In this document: positions 8,647 to 16,617 of the stretch, piece after piece
How positions within the stretch are numbered: position 1 is the first letter of the stretch
Layout of the letters: each line of letters starts with the position of its first letter
Source: Marinobacter sp. SS5-14b
Lineage (GTDB): Bacteria; Pseudomonadota; Gammaproteobacteria; Pseudomonadales; Oleiphilaceae
Assembly: GCF_030541005.1 (NCBI RefSeq)
Contig: NZ_JASSVM010000001.1
Coordinates: forward strand, 744,001-808,000
Direction: 5' to 3'
DNA: 64,000 bases
Program-made: the position numbers and the translations under genes
The notes under the pieces: generated by a model
What the model was told of the DNA's origin: nothing
Databases searched by the model: none
What the model saw: only the letters and a program-made list of their open reading frames with translations

Positions 8647-9567
8647 TTATTCATGCACCAGGCCAACAAAAATCTCCTCAAGGGAGCTTTCACGGGTTTG
8701 CAGGTCTCGGTAGTCAATGCCTAGATCGCCAAGGGTTCTCAGCAGCCTGGCGACGCCGGCTTGTTGCTTTTGGGAATCGAAGGTGTAGATCAGTTCAAAG
8801 CCGTCATCTGACAGCTCAACAGGCTCCAGGGTCAGCTCACCCGGTATCGACTCAAGTTTATTCTGGAGTTGCAGGCGCAGCTCTTTTTTACCGAGCTTGG
8901 ACATCAGGCGGTTTTTGTCTTCCACCAGAATGATCTGGCCTTGCCGAATCACGCCGATGCGGTCTGCCATTTCCTCGGCTTCTTCGATGTAGTGGGTTGT
9001 CAGAATGATGGTGGTGCCGTTTTCGCGGAGCTTACGGACCATTTCCCACATATCCCTGCGTAGCTCCACATCGACGCCGGCGGTTGGCTCATCAAGGAAC
9101 AGTATGCGGGGTTCGTGGGAGAGCGCTTTTGCAATCATGACCCGGCGCTTCATTCCGCCTGACAACGACATAATGCGGTTGTTGCGTTTGTCCCACAGGG
9201 ACAGGTCTCTCAGAATCTTCTCGATATGGCTCGGTTTTGGCGGCTTTCCGAACAGGCCCCGGCTGAACGACACGGCATCCCACACGGTCTCGAAGGAATC
9301 GGTATTGAGTTCCTGAGGAACCAGGCCAATGGCCTCCCGCGCTTTGCGGTAGTCTTTGACAATGTCGTGGCCTGCTGCGCTGGCTTCACCGCTGCTTTTG
9401 TTAACGATACCGCAGAGAATCGAGATCAGGGTGGTCTTTCCGGCGCCGTTAGGGCCAAGCAGGGCGAAGATCTCCCCCGGAAAGATGTCCAGGTTGATCT
9501 CTTTGAGGGCCTGAAATCCATCTTCGTAGATCTTGTTCAGATGCTTTACGGAAATGTCCGGCTGCAC
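8647..9567 (-). CDS. ABC transporter ATPase (DrrA/YadG type)
   Basis: 306 residues. Walker [10 protein letters not shown], signature LSGGMKRR, Walker [13 protein letters not shown] and the switch histidine in [14 protein letters not shown] are all present. A C-terminal ~80-residue extension ends [12 protein letters not shown], as in exporters of the ABC-2 class. Probably the first gene of a three-gene operon with the permease and the DUF192 lipoprotein. Confidence 0.92.
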   Translation of the reverse strand: MQPDISVKHLNKIYEDGFQALKEINLDIFPGEIFALLGPNGAGKTTLISILCGIVNKSSGEASAAGHDIVKDYRKAREAIGLVPQELNTDSFETVWDAVSFSRGLFGKPPKPSHIEKILRDLSLWDKRNNRIMSLSGGMKRRVMIAKALSHEPRILFLDEPTAGVDVELRRDMWEMVRKLRENGTTIILTTHYIEEAEEMADRIGVIRQGQIILVEDKNRLMSKLGKKELRLQLQNKLESIPGELTLEPVELSDDGFELIYTFDSQKQQAGVARLLRTLGDLGIDYRDLQTRESSLEEIFVGLVHE

Positions 9568-9701
9568 GGTTGTGTATCCTGTTTTGTGAGAGGTTCAAAC
9601 CAGAAAGCCGCGCATTTTCTCATGCTGGCGGCTGTTTAGAAACCTTTGCTATGTCCGGATATATCCCCATAATGCCGGTTTTAATGTATAGGAGGCTGGG
9701 G

Positions 9702-10151
9702 ATGTTACGAGTGCTTTTAACACTTGGCCTTATTGCCGTCGGTATTACACTGGTGTTTTTTGGCCCCCGATACCTCGGCAAAACGAGCGACGGTAACTCA
9801 TACTCTGAGTGCGATTTGCTGAGTGGTCCCTGTGCCTGGACAACGCCAGAAGGTCAGTGGCAGGCAAGCCTGACAACGGGGCAACAGAGCTCACAGGGGC
9901 AGATATACCGGCTCGAGATCCGCAGCCCAGGCGCCCCGGACCGGTTTCTGGCGGTATTGCGTGGTCAATCAATGTATATGGGCGAGTATCCGGTACCGTT
10001 AAGGCAGCAAACGCCTTCAGATTTCAGTGCAGAATTCACTGCTCCGTTTTGTACTACCGGCGGTGATATGGTGTGGCGGGTGGACCTGCAGGCGGGCCAG
10101 GAAATGTTGGAAAATGTGCCTTTGACACTGGTCTTCAAGGCTCAAAAGTAG
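9702..10151 (+). CDS. Unknown membrane-anchored protein
   Basis: 149 residues. The ATG at 9702 is chosen because AGGAGG lies six bases upstream; the open frame runs 44 codons further back without support. It has one N-terminal transmembrane segment or uncleaved signal (VLLTLGLIAVGITLVFFG), then a mainly beta-strand periplasmic domain. Three cysteines occur in this domain: two in SECDLLSGPCAW and one in TAPFCTTGGDMVW, so disulfide bonding is possible. No family is recognised. The gene is divergent from the ABC ATPase gene and followed after 39 bp by another small unknown gene. Confidence 0.75.
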   Translation: MLRVLLTLGLIAVGITLVFFGPRYLGKTSDGNSYSECDLLSGPCAWTTPEGQWQASLTTGQQSSQGQIYRLEIRSPGAPDRFLAVLRGQSMYMGEYPVPLRQQTPSDFSAEFTAPFCTTGGDMVWRVDLQAGQEMLENVPLTLVFKAQK

Positions 10152-10190
10152 TTAAATTTCGTCAAATTATGGTATTTCCAGGGAAAAGTG

Positions 10191-10487
10191 ATGGACTACG
10201 CGGAAAGTGTTCAGAAGGTTCTGCTTCGAAAAATCCAGAAAGCGGAGCAGGATCTGTTACAGCTCAAGCTGGACTATTGCCGGTTTGTGTTCGGGTTGAC
10301 CCACCGCGCCCGGGTGACCGCAGATGGCAAATCCTGGTTGGTTCGGTCGGTAGATGTGGACTCAATGAAGTACGCGGAAGAGGGTGGTTTCACCAAGCCG
10401 GTGGTCACCGGAACACCGGTTGACGACGACACCAGCCGGGAAACCGTATCCCTCGGCACCGGCTGGGAGCTGGAAACCGTCAGATAA
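10191..10487 (+). CDS. Unknown small cytosolic protein
   Basis: 98 residues from the ATG, with AGGGA six bases upstream; the GTG codon immediately before is an alternative. The N-terminal ~30 residues are a charged amphipathic helix (VQKVLLRKIQKAEQDLLQLK), followed by a small mixed domain with a YAEEGGFTKPVV stretch. No family is recognised. Its 3' end overlaps the convergent gene by 8 bp. Confidence 0.65.
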   Translation: MDYAESVQKVLLRKIQKAEQDLLQLKLDYCRFVFGLTHRARVTADGKSWLVRSVDVDSMKYAEEGGFTKPVVTGTPVDDDTSRETVSLGTGWELETVR

Positions 10488-11079
10488 ACGCGTTGCTGGT
10501 CACCACCTCGTATAGGCCACAGCTGGCAGGCACATAATGATTTACCTGCCAGAACTCGGCTCCTTCAAGCCCCGCCCGATAGCATGCCAGCAAAATACTG
10601 CTGGAAGTCAGCGTTGAAATGGCCTGTAAGGCCTCCGGCTGCCTGATTCCTGTTTTCCGGCTGACAATGCCAGCCACCATGCCTGCCAGGGCCTCAGAGT
10701 GCCGCACTGGCTTGTTACTGAGTGCGCAGCTGGCCCCGTAAAGCCACGCTGCTGCGTAGGTGCGCACGGCTTCTGGTGCCTCAGCCAACACCAACCCTTT
10801 TACCCGACAGTCCCGTTCCTGAAGCCCGGCCAGAATATGCAGTTGACTGAACAACTCTGTTCGATCAAGCCGGCTCTCGCCTTGTTGGAGCTTACTTTCT
10901 TTACGATTGATGGTCCTCACTTGCGGGCCTTGCTCGCGGGCAAAGCCCGGATTTGGAACGGCGGCGATGGCAGGTTGCATCGGCTCGTTGCGAACCAGTT
11001 TGTGCATTCGCAGGCCCAGCAGGCCAAGCAGGAGCAGAAGCCCAAGTTGAGTGACTGTGACCAATCCATTGACCATCAT
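10480..11079 (-). CDS. Unknown single-pass membrane protein
   Basis: 199 residues with one N-terminal membrane helix (TQLGLLLLLGLLGLRM), a basic/polar linker and a C-terminal helical domain with five cysteines (for example in LQERDCRVKG, GASCALSN, LLACYRAG). No family is recognised. It is transcribed alone; two copies of TGTAACAG with a 10-bp period lie about 45-60 bp upstream (11125-11142). Confidence 0.65.
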   Translation of the reverse strand: MMVNGLVTVTQLGLLLLLGLLGLRMHKLVRNEPMQPAIAAVPNPGFAREQGPQVRTINRKESKLQQGESRLDRTELFSQLHILAGLQERDCRVKGLVLAEAPEAVRTYAAAWLYGASCALSNKPVRHSEALAGMVAGIVSRKTGIRQPEALQAISTLTSSSILLACYRAGLEGAEFWQVNHYVPASCGLYEVVTSNAFI

Positions 11080-11231
11080 GAATATTTCCCGAAATCATGT
11101 TTTGAAGGAACTGTACGGGTGAAGTGTAACAGTATGTAACAGGTGGGTGCCGCAACAAATGCCGCAAATCGGGAACGAAGAGGAATCGATCTTAATGTTT
11201 TGTGACGCCTATCCCAGCGGCTTTTACCGGA

Positions 11232-12698
11232 TTAGCAGGTGGGCATAGTCTGAAGGGCCAGCTTGCGGCGGATGTAACGGCCAAGCGCATCAATACCGAT
11301 ATTCAGTAAGGCGGTAATCAGAATGAGCAGCATGGCCCGGTCAAACCGAATGTTCTGAATGGCGCTGTCGACATAAAAGCCCAGGGTATAAATTCCCAGA
11401 ATGCCAAGAATCGCCGTTTCCCGCATGATGATTTCCCAACGATAGAAAAGGAAGGCGAGAAAGGAGCGGTAAACCCGGGGAACCAATTCCCAGCTGTACC
11501 GGGAAAAACCGGTGGGTGCATCAGGTCGCAAGTGAATACTGTTGGTTTGCCTGCCGATCAGGTGGCCGATAATACCGCCGTTGTGCAATGCCAGCGCAAC
11601 CACGGCCGGCAACATGGACGGCCCCCATAACTGAAGCAGAATGTAGGCAAGAATGTACTCCGGTGTCGACCGGGCGATGACCAAAAAGACATGGCCAGAA
11701 GTACGCCGAACGGGGCCACCAAAGTGTCTCGATATCAGCGGAAAAGCAAGCAGGGACAAAATGCCCGTTGCGACCAGCGCGATTTGGGTAAGCACCACGG
11801 TGTTCCAGATGCCCGGTAAGGCTTCGTTTACCATGACATCACCGAACCAGGCCGAGAGTTCGCCCAGGCTTTCGCCATTTCGAATGGGCGCGGGCACAAT
11901 GTCTTCGGTGAAAAAACGCTCCACGTTGCCCCAGACAATGGGTAAGCCGTCACCGAGAAAGAAGGGGGCTGCCACAATATACAGCGGTAATAGCTTGGGC
12001 CGAACCCAAAGTGGCATGGTGGCGATCAGGATATAAAACAGGATCAACATTGCGCCGGCATCGGAATACAGGCCCTGGGAGAACGATGACTCCAGATAGA
12101 ACCCCAGGGTCGGCAGGCCGACAAAACCCAGAATAGCAGATGACCGAAGCCCGCATTCAAGGCGGTAGGCGGTGTAGGTTCGCATTTGAACCCAGCAATC
12201 GGGAATTTTGGCGTAGAGAAACGCGGATATCGCACCGGTGTAAGGCGGTAGAAGGCGGCCAGGTTCCGGGTCGGCTTCCTCGAAAATTTCGGAATAGACT
12301 TTCGCAAAGATCCCGGAGTAGGGGATGGCAATGGCCAGTACACCGGTAAGCGGGTGGAAGCCGAAAAACTGAAGGAAGATTAGCGCCCAGAACAGCTCAT
12401 GGATAGAGCGAATGAACGCGCAGAACATGCGTACCGGTAAAAATCGATACACGAGTGCCAGCAGAAACCCACAAAGGCTACCGAGCGTTACGCCCACAAA
12501 CGCAAATGCCAGGGTTCTCAGTAGCGCCGTCAGCAATCCTTCAGTGCTGAAAAAGTTCGGTGTAACCACCCCCATAAACAGGCGGCCAAGATCCTGCCAG
12601 GGATTGGCGGTGGTGATGGCAATGTCGGCCACCATCAGGCCTCCAAGGGCAATGGCAAGGAAGATGAAGCTGGCGCGGACGGTGGGGTAGGAAAGCAT
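11232..12698 (-). CDS. Double-length phosphonate-type ABC permease (putative selenate transporter)
   Basis: 488 residues made of two PhnE-like halves. The first half has LLRTLAFAFVGVTLGSLCGFLLALVYRF and RSIHELFWALIFLQFFG; the second repeats the pattern with VFLVIARSTPEYILAYILLQLWG. Each half carries a BPD_transp_1 core with about six helices (coupling regions near RLECGLRSSAILGFVG and MRETAILGILGIY), so one polypeptide replaces a permease dimer. It is downstream of the ATPase and solute-binding protein genes in a three-gene transporter operon. The substrate assignment rests on the binding protein family. Confidence 0.85.
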   Translation of the reverse strand: MLSYPTVRASFIFLAIALGGLMVADIAITTANPWQDLGRLFMGVVTPNFFSTEGLLTALLRTLAFAFVGVTLGSLCGFLLALVYRFLPVRMFCAFIRSIHELFWALIFLQFFGFHPLTGVLAIAIPYSGIFAKVYSEIFEEADPEPGRLLPPYTGAISAFLYAKIPDCWVQMRTYTAYRLECGLRSSAILGFVGLPTLGFYLESSFSQGLYSDAGAMLILFYILIATMPLWVRPKLLPLYIVAAPFFLGDGLPIVWGNVERFFTEDIVPAPIRNGESLGELSAWFGDVMVNEALPGIWNTVVLTQIALVATGILSLLAFPLISRHFGGPVRRTSGHVFLVIARSTPEYILAYILLQLWGPSMLPAVVALALHNGGIIGHLIGRQTNSIHLRPDAPTGFSRYSWELVPRVYRSFLAFLFYRWEIIMRETAILGILGIYTLGFYVDSAIQNIRFDRAMLLILITALLNIGIDALGRYIRRKLALQTMPTC

Positions 12699-12714
12699 CG
12701 TTTTCTGCGGCCTG

Positions 12715-13365
12715 TCAGTAAAGCGACATAATGTCGGACGCTACCAGGCCTTTCGCAGGCTGATCCAGTGCTACCTGGCCGTCCTGAATGCCGATAATCC
12801 GGTCGCAGTAGGCCAGTGCCATGTCGATGTCGTGCAGCGCTATGATGCTGGTGCTGAAACGCTCCGTAAGCAATTTCATAATGCGCTGCGCCATGGGGCC
12901 GTCAAGCGCTGAAATCGGTTCATCAGCAAGTAAGACCGGTGCCTGCCGGTAGAGTGCTCGCGCTATGGCAACCCGCTGGCGTTGTCCGCCAGACAGTGTG
13001 GCAGCTGGAATCCATTGCTTTTCAGCAATATCAAGTTCGCCCAGTAACGCCCTGATGGCGTTCCTGTCGTCATGGAAGGGCCTAATCAGGGTCAGTGTGT
13101 TGTACCAGGTGGGGTGCTGGTCGAGCTGGCCCATGAACACATTGTGGAATACGGGCAAGGCATTCACCAGCCCGAGGCCTTGGGGGATCAGGGCAGCCTG
13201 CTGCTTTAAGCGATCATACAGCAGGCTGATCAACGTCGACTTGCCTGCGCCGCTCTTGCCAACCAGCGCAACATGTTCGCCTTCATTTACATGAAGCGAC
13301 AGCGGGCCTATCACCCGCTGTCCTTCAAAGCTGGCGGTCAGGCCATGAAAATCAAAGCCTGTCAT
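12715..13365 (-). CDS. ABC transporter ATPase, phosphonate-type (putative selenate transporter)
   Basis: 216 residues from the ATG that overlaps the upstream stop as ATGA (a TTG one codon earlier is also open). Walker A GKSGAGKST, signature LSGGQRQR and Walker B VLLADEPISALD are present. It is smaller than PhnC (usually ~260 residues) but has the same layout. It energises the fused permease encoded next. Confidence 0.9.
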   Translation of the reverse strand: MTGFDFHGLTASFEGQRVIGPLSLHVNEGEHVALVGKSGAGKSTLISLLYDRLKQQAALIPQGLGLVNALPVFHNVFMGQLDQHPTWYNTLTLIRPFHDDRNAIRALLGELDIAEKQWIPAATLSGGQRQRVAIARALYRQAPVLLADEPISALDGPMAQRIMKLLTERFSTSIIALHDIDMALAYCDRIIGIQDGQVALDQPAKGLVASDIMSLY

Positions 13366-14243
13366 CAATCGAGAATTCCGATATTTTCACCGGTTTTACG
13401 GATGGGCTCGTAATCGTCATTAGAAGCGGGAATGAAACCGGAACGAGGGAAACTTTCAAGCAGTGCGGGGTCGTCCAGGTCAAGCAGCGCCTTGGTGACG
13501 CGCTCTTTGAATCCTTCGCCAAACTTTTCGTTCACGTCACCGCGAATGGTCCACTGGTAATCCGGGTAGGTGGGCGTTTTCCAGATAACCTGAAGGGAAT
13601 CGGTGTCGACGTTGCCATCGGCCAATTCTTTTTCCCAAACCTGGAAGTTCAGTGCGCCCAGATCGTAGGTGCCTGCCTCAACCAGTCGCAGGGTACGTGT
13701 GTGGTTGTCACTGAAACCCACGCGGGAAAACAATGACTCCGGGGCTTCGTTGAAGGTATCGCGTAAATAGAATTCAGGCATCAGGCGGCCAGAGGTGGAG
13801 CCCTTGGAGCCAAACGTAAAGGTTTTACCGCGCAGATCATCACCGAGGCTTTCAAGGGTGTCTGCAGGCGCTATGCCGGTGCTGGAATTGGCGATAAAGT
13901 AGGTCACGAAGGCTTCGTCTTCAACGCCTTGTGCAATGGCTTCAGAGCCGGGAACCAGGCGGCGGGCCTGAACGCCGGACAGGCCACCGAACCATGCCAG
14001 CTGAACCTGATTGTTGCGGAATGCCGACACGGCCGCTGCGTAAGACTTTACGGGAATGTAGCGAACATCTACGCCAAGCTCATTGGACAGATAATCGGCC
14101 ACGCCCTGGAAGCGTTCAACCAGTTTGGTTTCGTCTTCGTCCGGAATTGCGGTAAAAACGAAGGTCTCGGCCTGGGCTGCGGAAAACGCAGACAGAGACA
14201 GCAGGCTGCCAGCGAGCCATTTACGTAAGTGTTTCATCGCCAT
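13365..14243 (-). CDS. Periplasmic binding protein, putative selenate ABC transporter
   Basis: 292 residues from the ATG with AAGGA nine bases upstream. The signal peptide ends SLLSLSAFSAAQA. The mature protein is PhnD-like, and its core matches what I remember of the group annotated as putative selenate transporter binding proteins (TIGR04553): FTAIPDEDETKLVERF, PVKSYAAAVSAFRNNQVQLAWFGG and KGSTSGRLMPEF. It delivers the anion to the permease. Operon order is binding protein-ATPase-permease. It is divergent from a SenB-like gene, which supports a selenium role. Phosphonate or phosphite uptake is the alternative, but no phosphonate-degrading gene is nearby. Confidence 0.82.
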   Translation of the reverse strand: MAMKHLRKWLAGSLLSLSAFSAAQAETFVFTAIPDEDETKLVERFQGVADYLSNELGVDVRYIPVKSYAAAVSAFRNNQVQLAWFGGLSGVQARRLVPGSEAIAQGVEDEAFVTYFIANSSTGIAPADTLESLGDDLRGKTFTFGSKGSTSGRLMPEFYLRDTFNEAPESLFSRVGFSDNHTRTLRLVEAGTYDLGALNFQVWEKELADGNVDTDSLQVIWKTPTYPDYQWTIRGDVNEKFGEGFKERVTKALLDLDDPALLESFPRSGFIPASNDDYEPIRKTGENIGILD

Positions 14244-14418
14244 GAAATTCAATCCTTTGTATTAAGGTCTTTTGAAGGTTTTCTTGAGAGACAGGCGGGT
14301 GCCTAATGCCGTTTCAGGATACCTTGATTTCACTCAACTCTGAACCGGTATACGTAGCAATGCTTTACCTGGAGCATCCGGCCATGCAGAATTTCAGAAA
14401 ATTCAAATCGTGGCAGGT

Positions 14419-15381
14419 ATGAACCTCATCATCATCACACCCGCTGGCCCAGACTCCAAAGCCGGCAACCGAGCGACCGCTCTGCGCTGGCAGCAATTGT
14501 TGCAGCAGGCAGGCCATAAGGTAGACGTACTCACGCAGTATCAGGGTGAGGATTGCGATTTGCTTATTGCACTGCATGCCTGGCGCAGCTCGAAAGCCGT
14601 CGACGATTTCCGGAAGCGTTGGCCAGAAAAGCCTTTGATTGTGGTGCTCACAGGCACCGACATCTACTTCCATCAGCATGAATTTCCGGAGGCGACTTAT
14701 GCCTCTATGGACAAAGCCAGTCTGCTGATTGGGCTGCACGATCTGGTGGGGCAGGATATACCGGAGCGATACAGAAACAAGCTCCTGACACTCAGGCAAT
14801 CCGCAGAAATGCCCGCGTTTCGTGGCGCTGCCCGAGCCGTGCCTGGCCAGTTCAATATCGCTGTAATCGGCCATCTCAGGGACGAAAAAGACTCCCTGAG
14901 AGCAGCTTGGGCGAGCCGGCAGTTACCCGAAGACTCGACCATCATGGTGTCCTGCGCGGGCAAGCCTCACAACGATGAGTGGCGTGATCGCGCCTTACAG
15001 GAGAGCCGGGATAATCCTCGCTTCCACTGGCTGGGCGAGTTGAATGCGCCCGAGCTGGCGAATCTTGTCGCGGTTTGTAACCTGATGGTGATCAGTTCGG
15101 TGATGGAAGGGGGAGCCAACGTGGTTTCTGAAGCCTGCAGGGCAGGGCTGCCCATTATCGCTTCGGATATTCCAGGGAACCGGGGATTGTTGGGTGATGA
15201 CTACCCGGGGTTCTTTCCGGTCGGTGATGAAGCCGCTCTGGCTGACCTTATGTACCGGGCTGAGAACGACGGTGCGTTTCTGTCAGAACTCACGCAACGG
15301 GTCAATGTCCTTGCGGAGACGTTTACCCCTGAGCAGGAGCGCCAGAGCCTGGAGAAAGCCCTGGCGCTCGCCGTTCAGTAA
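14419..15381 (+). CDS. senB: SenB-like selenosugar synthase (TIGR04348 glycosyltransferase)
   Basis: 320 residues from the ATG giving MNLIIITPAGP; a GTG three codons earlier is open. It is a GT-B fold protein with the N-terminal signature ITPAGPDSKAGNRATALRW, LIALHAWRSS, VVLTGTDIY and the C-terminal nucleotide-sugar site EGGANVVSEACRAGLPIIAS. These are features of the TIGR04348 family, whose characterised member SenB joins selenophosphate to UDP-GlcNAc, giving a selenosugar used in selenoneine biosynthesis. SenA and SelD/SenC are not in the window, so the end product is open. The intergenic region with the transporter operon is 175 bp and probably holds divergent promoters. Confidence 0.8.
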   Translation: MNLIIITPAGPDSKAGNRATALRWQQLLQQAGHKVDVLTQYQGEDCDLLIALHAWRSSKAVDDFRKRWPEKPLIVVLTGTDIYFHQHEFPEATYASMDKASLLIGLHDLVGQDIPERYRNKLLTLRQSAEMPAFRGAARAVPGQFNIAVIGHLRDEKDSLRAAWASRQLPEDSTIMVSCAGKPHNDEWRDRALQESRDNPRFHWLGELNAPELANLVAVCNLMVISSVMEGGANVVSEACRAGLPIIASDIPGNRGLLGDDYPGFFPVGDEAALADLMYRAENDGAFLSELTQRVNVLAETFTPEQERQSLEKALALAVQ

Positions 15382-15386
15382 CGTGC

Positions 15387-16013
15387 TTACAGTACTTTTT
15401 TCGCTTCTGCAGAGAGCTCGCTAAAGCCTTTGATGCTCTTGAAGGCTTCGAGTTTTTGCTTGTCGGCATCACTCGGATTGGCAATCTGCTCGATAGACGT
15501 AATGCCGGCCTCCTTCATCTTCTTGGCCGTGGCCGGGCCAACGCCCTTCACACGGGTCAGATCAGATTTGTCGACCGGCTTGGCCGCCTTGCTGGCCGCT
15601 GGCTTTTTCGCCGCAGGTTTCTTTGCCGGGGCCTTCTTCGCCGCAGGTTTTGCAGCAGTCGCCGTTTTAACCGCTTTGCTCGCCTTGCCGGCTACTTTGT
15701 CAGCTGTCTTCTTCGCATCTTTCCCGGCTTCTTTGGAAGCAATCCCCAGTCGATCCAGCAAGCTGGCCTGAAGTTCGTGGAATTCGTTCATGCGGCGTTC
15801 AAATTCATCATTGAAACGGGTCATTTCCCGCTCACGCAGCTCGTCAACTTCCTTCAACAATTTGCGAACCGGATCCTGTACCTGGTGCTGCAAATTATCG
15901 AATTGTTTGAGGGCGTCGGTGATCAGGCTTTCAATCTGTGACGATGCTTTCTCAAATTCCTTGTTCACTTTCTTGACGATCTTATCAACGCTCGGTTTGG
16001 CTTTCTTCGCCAT
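15387..16013 (-). CDS. Phasin-like protein with histone-H1-like linker and helix-hairpin-helix domain
   Basis: 208 residues in three parts. Residues ~1-90 are a helical, coiled-coil phasin-like region (VNKEFEKASSQIESLITDALKQF...). Residues ~95-150 are an Ala/Lys/Pro-rich tail with KKPAAKKPAA repeats like histone H1 or PhaF. Residues ~153-205 are a helix-hairpin-helix domain of the DUF4332 type (LTRVKGVGPATAKKMKEAGI). PhaF proteins combine phasin and H1-like parts to bind PHA granules to DNA; the extra HhH may reinforce nucleic acid or protein binding. It is convergent with senB, 5 bp apart. No PHA synthase is nearby. Confidence 0.75.
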   Translation of the reverse strand: MAKKAKPSVDKIVKKVNKEFEKASSQIESLITDALKQFDNLQHQVQDPVRKLLKEVDELREREMTRFNDEFERRMNEFHELQASLLDRLGIASKEAGKDAKKTADKVAGKASKAVKTATAAKPAAKKAPAKKPAAKKPAASKAAKPVDKSDLTRVKGVGPATAKKMKEAGITSIEQIANPSDADKQKLEAFKSIKGFSELSAEAKKVL

Positions 16014-16058
16014 GGGTGTGTCTCCTTACGGGAACGGGGCATGTGGGGTGGAACGAAT

Positions 16059-16457
16059 TCAGGCCGTTTGCCTCATCCCAGAAGCCGGGCTGGCAGACCT
16101 GCGGGATTTGAGGCTTTGCTTTTTCAATAGAACTTCACGAATGCGGCGCAATTTTTCTGAGAGTACGGAGTCGTCTCTTTCGTCAAGTTTAATAAAATCA
16201 ATGGAATAGAAGAAGTTGCTGCAGTGCTTTCTCTTCTCTGTAACCAGGCCAGGGATGCCTTCTGCGCGAATTTCCTCAAAAGGCATGTCCATGATCAGAT
16301 CCAGAGTCACCGAATCACCGGGCTCGAATAATTTGTCCGTTTTCATCACACAGCCGTAGCTGTCGAGTTCGTAAAGGCGAGCCTGAACCGTCTCCCGGCG
16401 AAAAAGGCCGTGCCGAAAACGGAATTGGGCGACTATGTCCGGTAATTCTTCGTTCAT
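16059..16457 (-). CDS. PilZ-like domain protein, degenerate c-di-GMP motif
   Basis: 132 residues, almost entirely one small beta-barrel domain. RRETVQARLYELDSYGCVM occupies the position of the PilZ RxxxR...[D/N]xSxxG motif, but the second motif reads LDSYGC rather than DxSxxG, so cyclic di-GMP binding is doubtful. The C-terminus is a basic helix (LRRIREVLLKKQSLKSRR). Monocistronic and unlinked to motility genes here. Confidence 0.6.
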   Translation of the reverse strand: MNEELPDIVAQFRFRHGLFRRETVQARLYELDSYGCVMKTDKLFEPGDSVTLDLIMDMPFEEIRAEGIPGLVTEKRKHCSNFFYSIDFIKLDERDDSVLSEKLRRIREVLLKKQSLKSRRSASPASGMRQTA

Positions 16458-16582
16458 GAAGCGTTTTCTCTGCCTTTACATTCCATCAAAGGATCTGAGT
16501 ACAATTTAAACAATAGCCGGACTGAATCGTTTTGGCAATGTCATCAGTCATCTACCCCGATCCGTTCATGAAGTTGATCAAC

Positions 16583-16607
16583 ACCGGCTTCGCGCCAGGA
16601 AGCCGGT
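16583..16607 (-). terminator. Stem-loop past the GNAT-nitrilase gene
   Basis: ACCGGCTTC and GAAGCCGGT form a perfect 9-bp stem around a 7-nt loop, 11 bp beyond the stop codon. There is no T tract on either strand, so it may end transcription only with Rho or protect the mRNA 3' end. Confidence 0.45.
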
Positions 16608-16617
16608 CGTCTTTCCG

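Noticed and set aside
11125..11142. Two TGTAACAG copies with a 10-bp period as a LexA-type operator
   Set aside because: No CTG-N10-CAG arrangement; kept only as a note in the gene entry.
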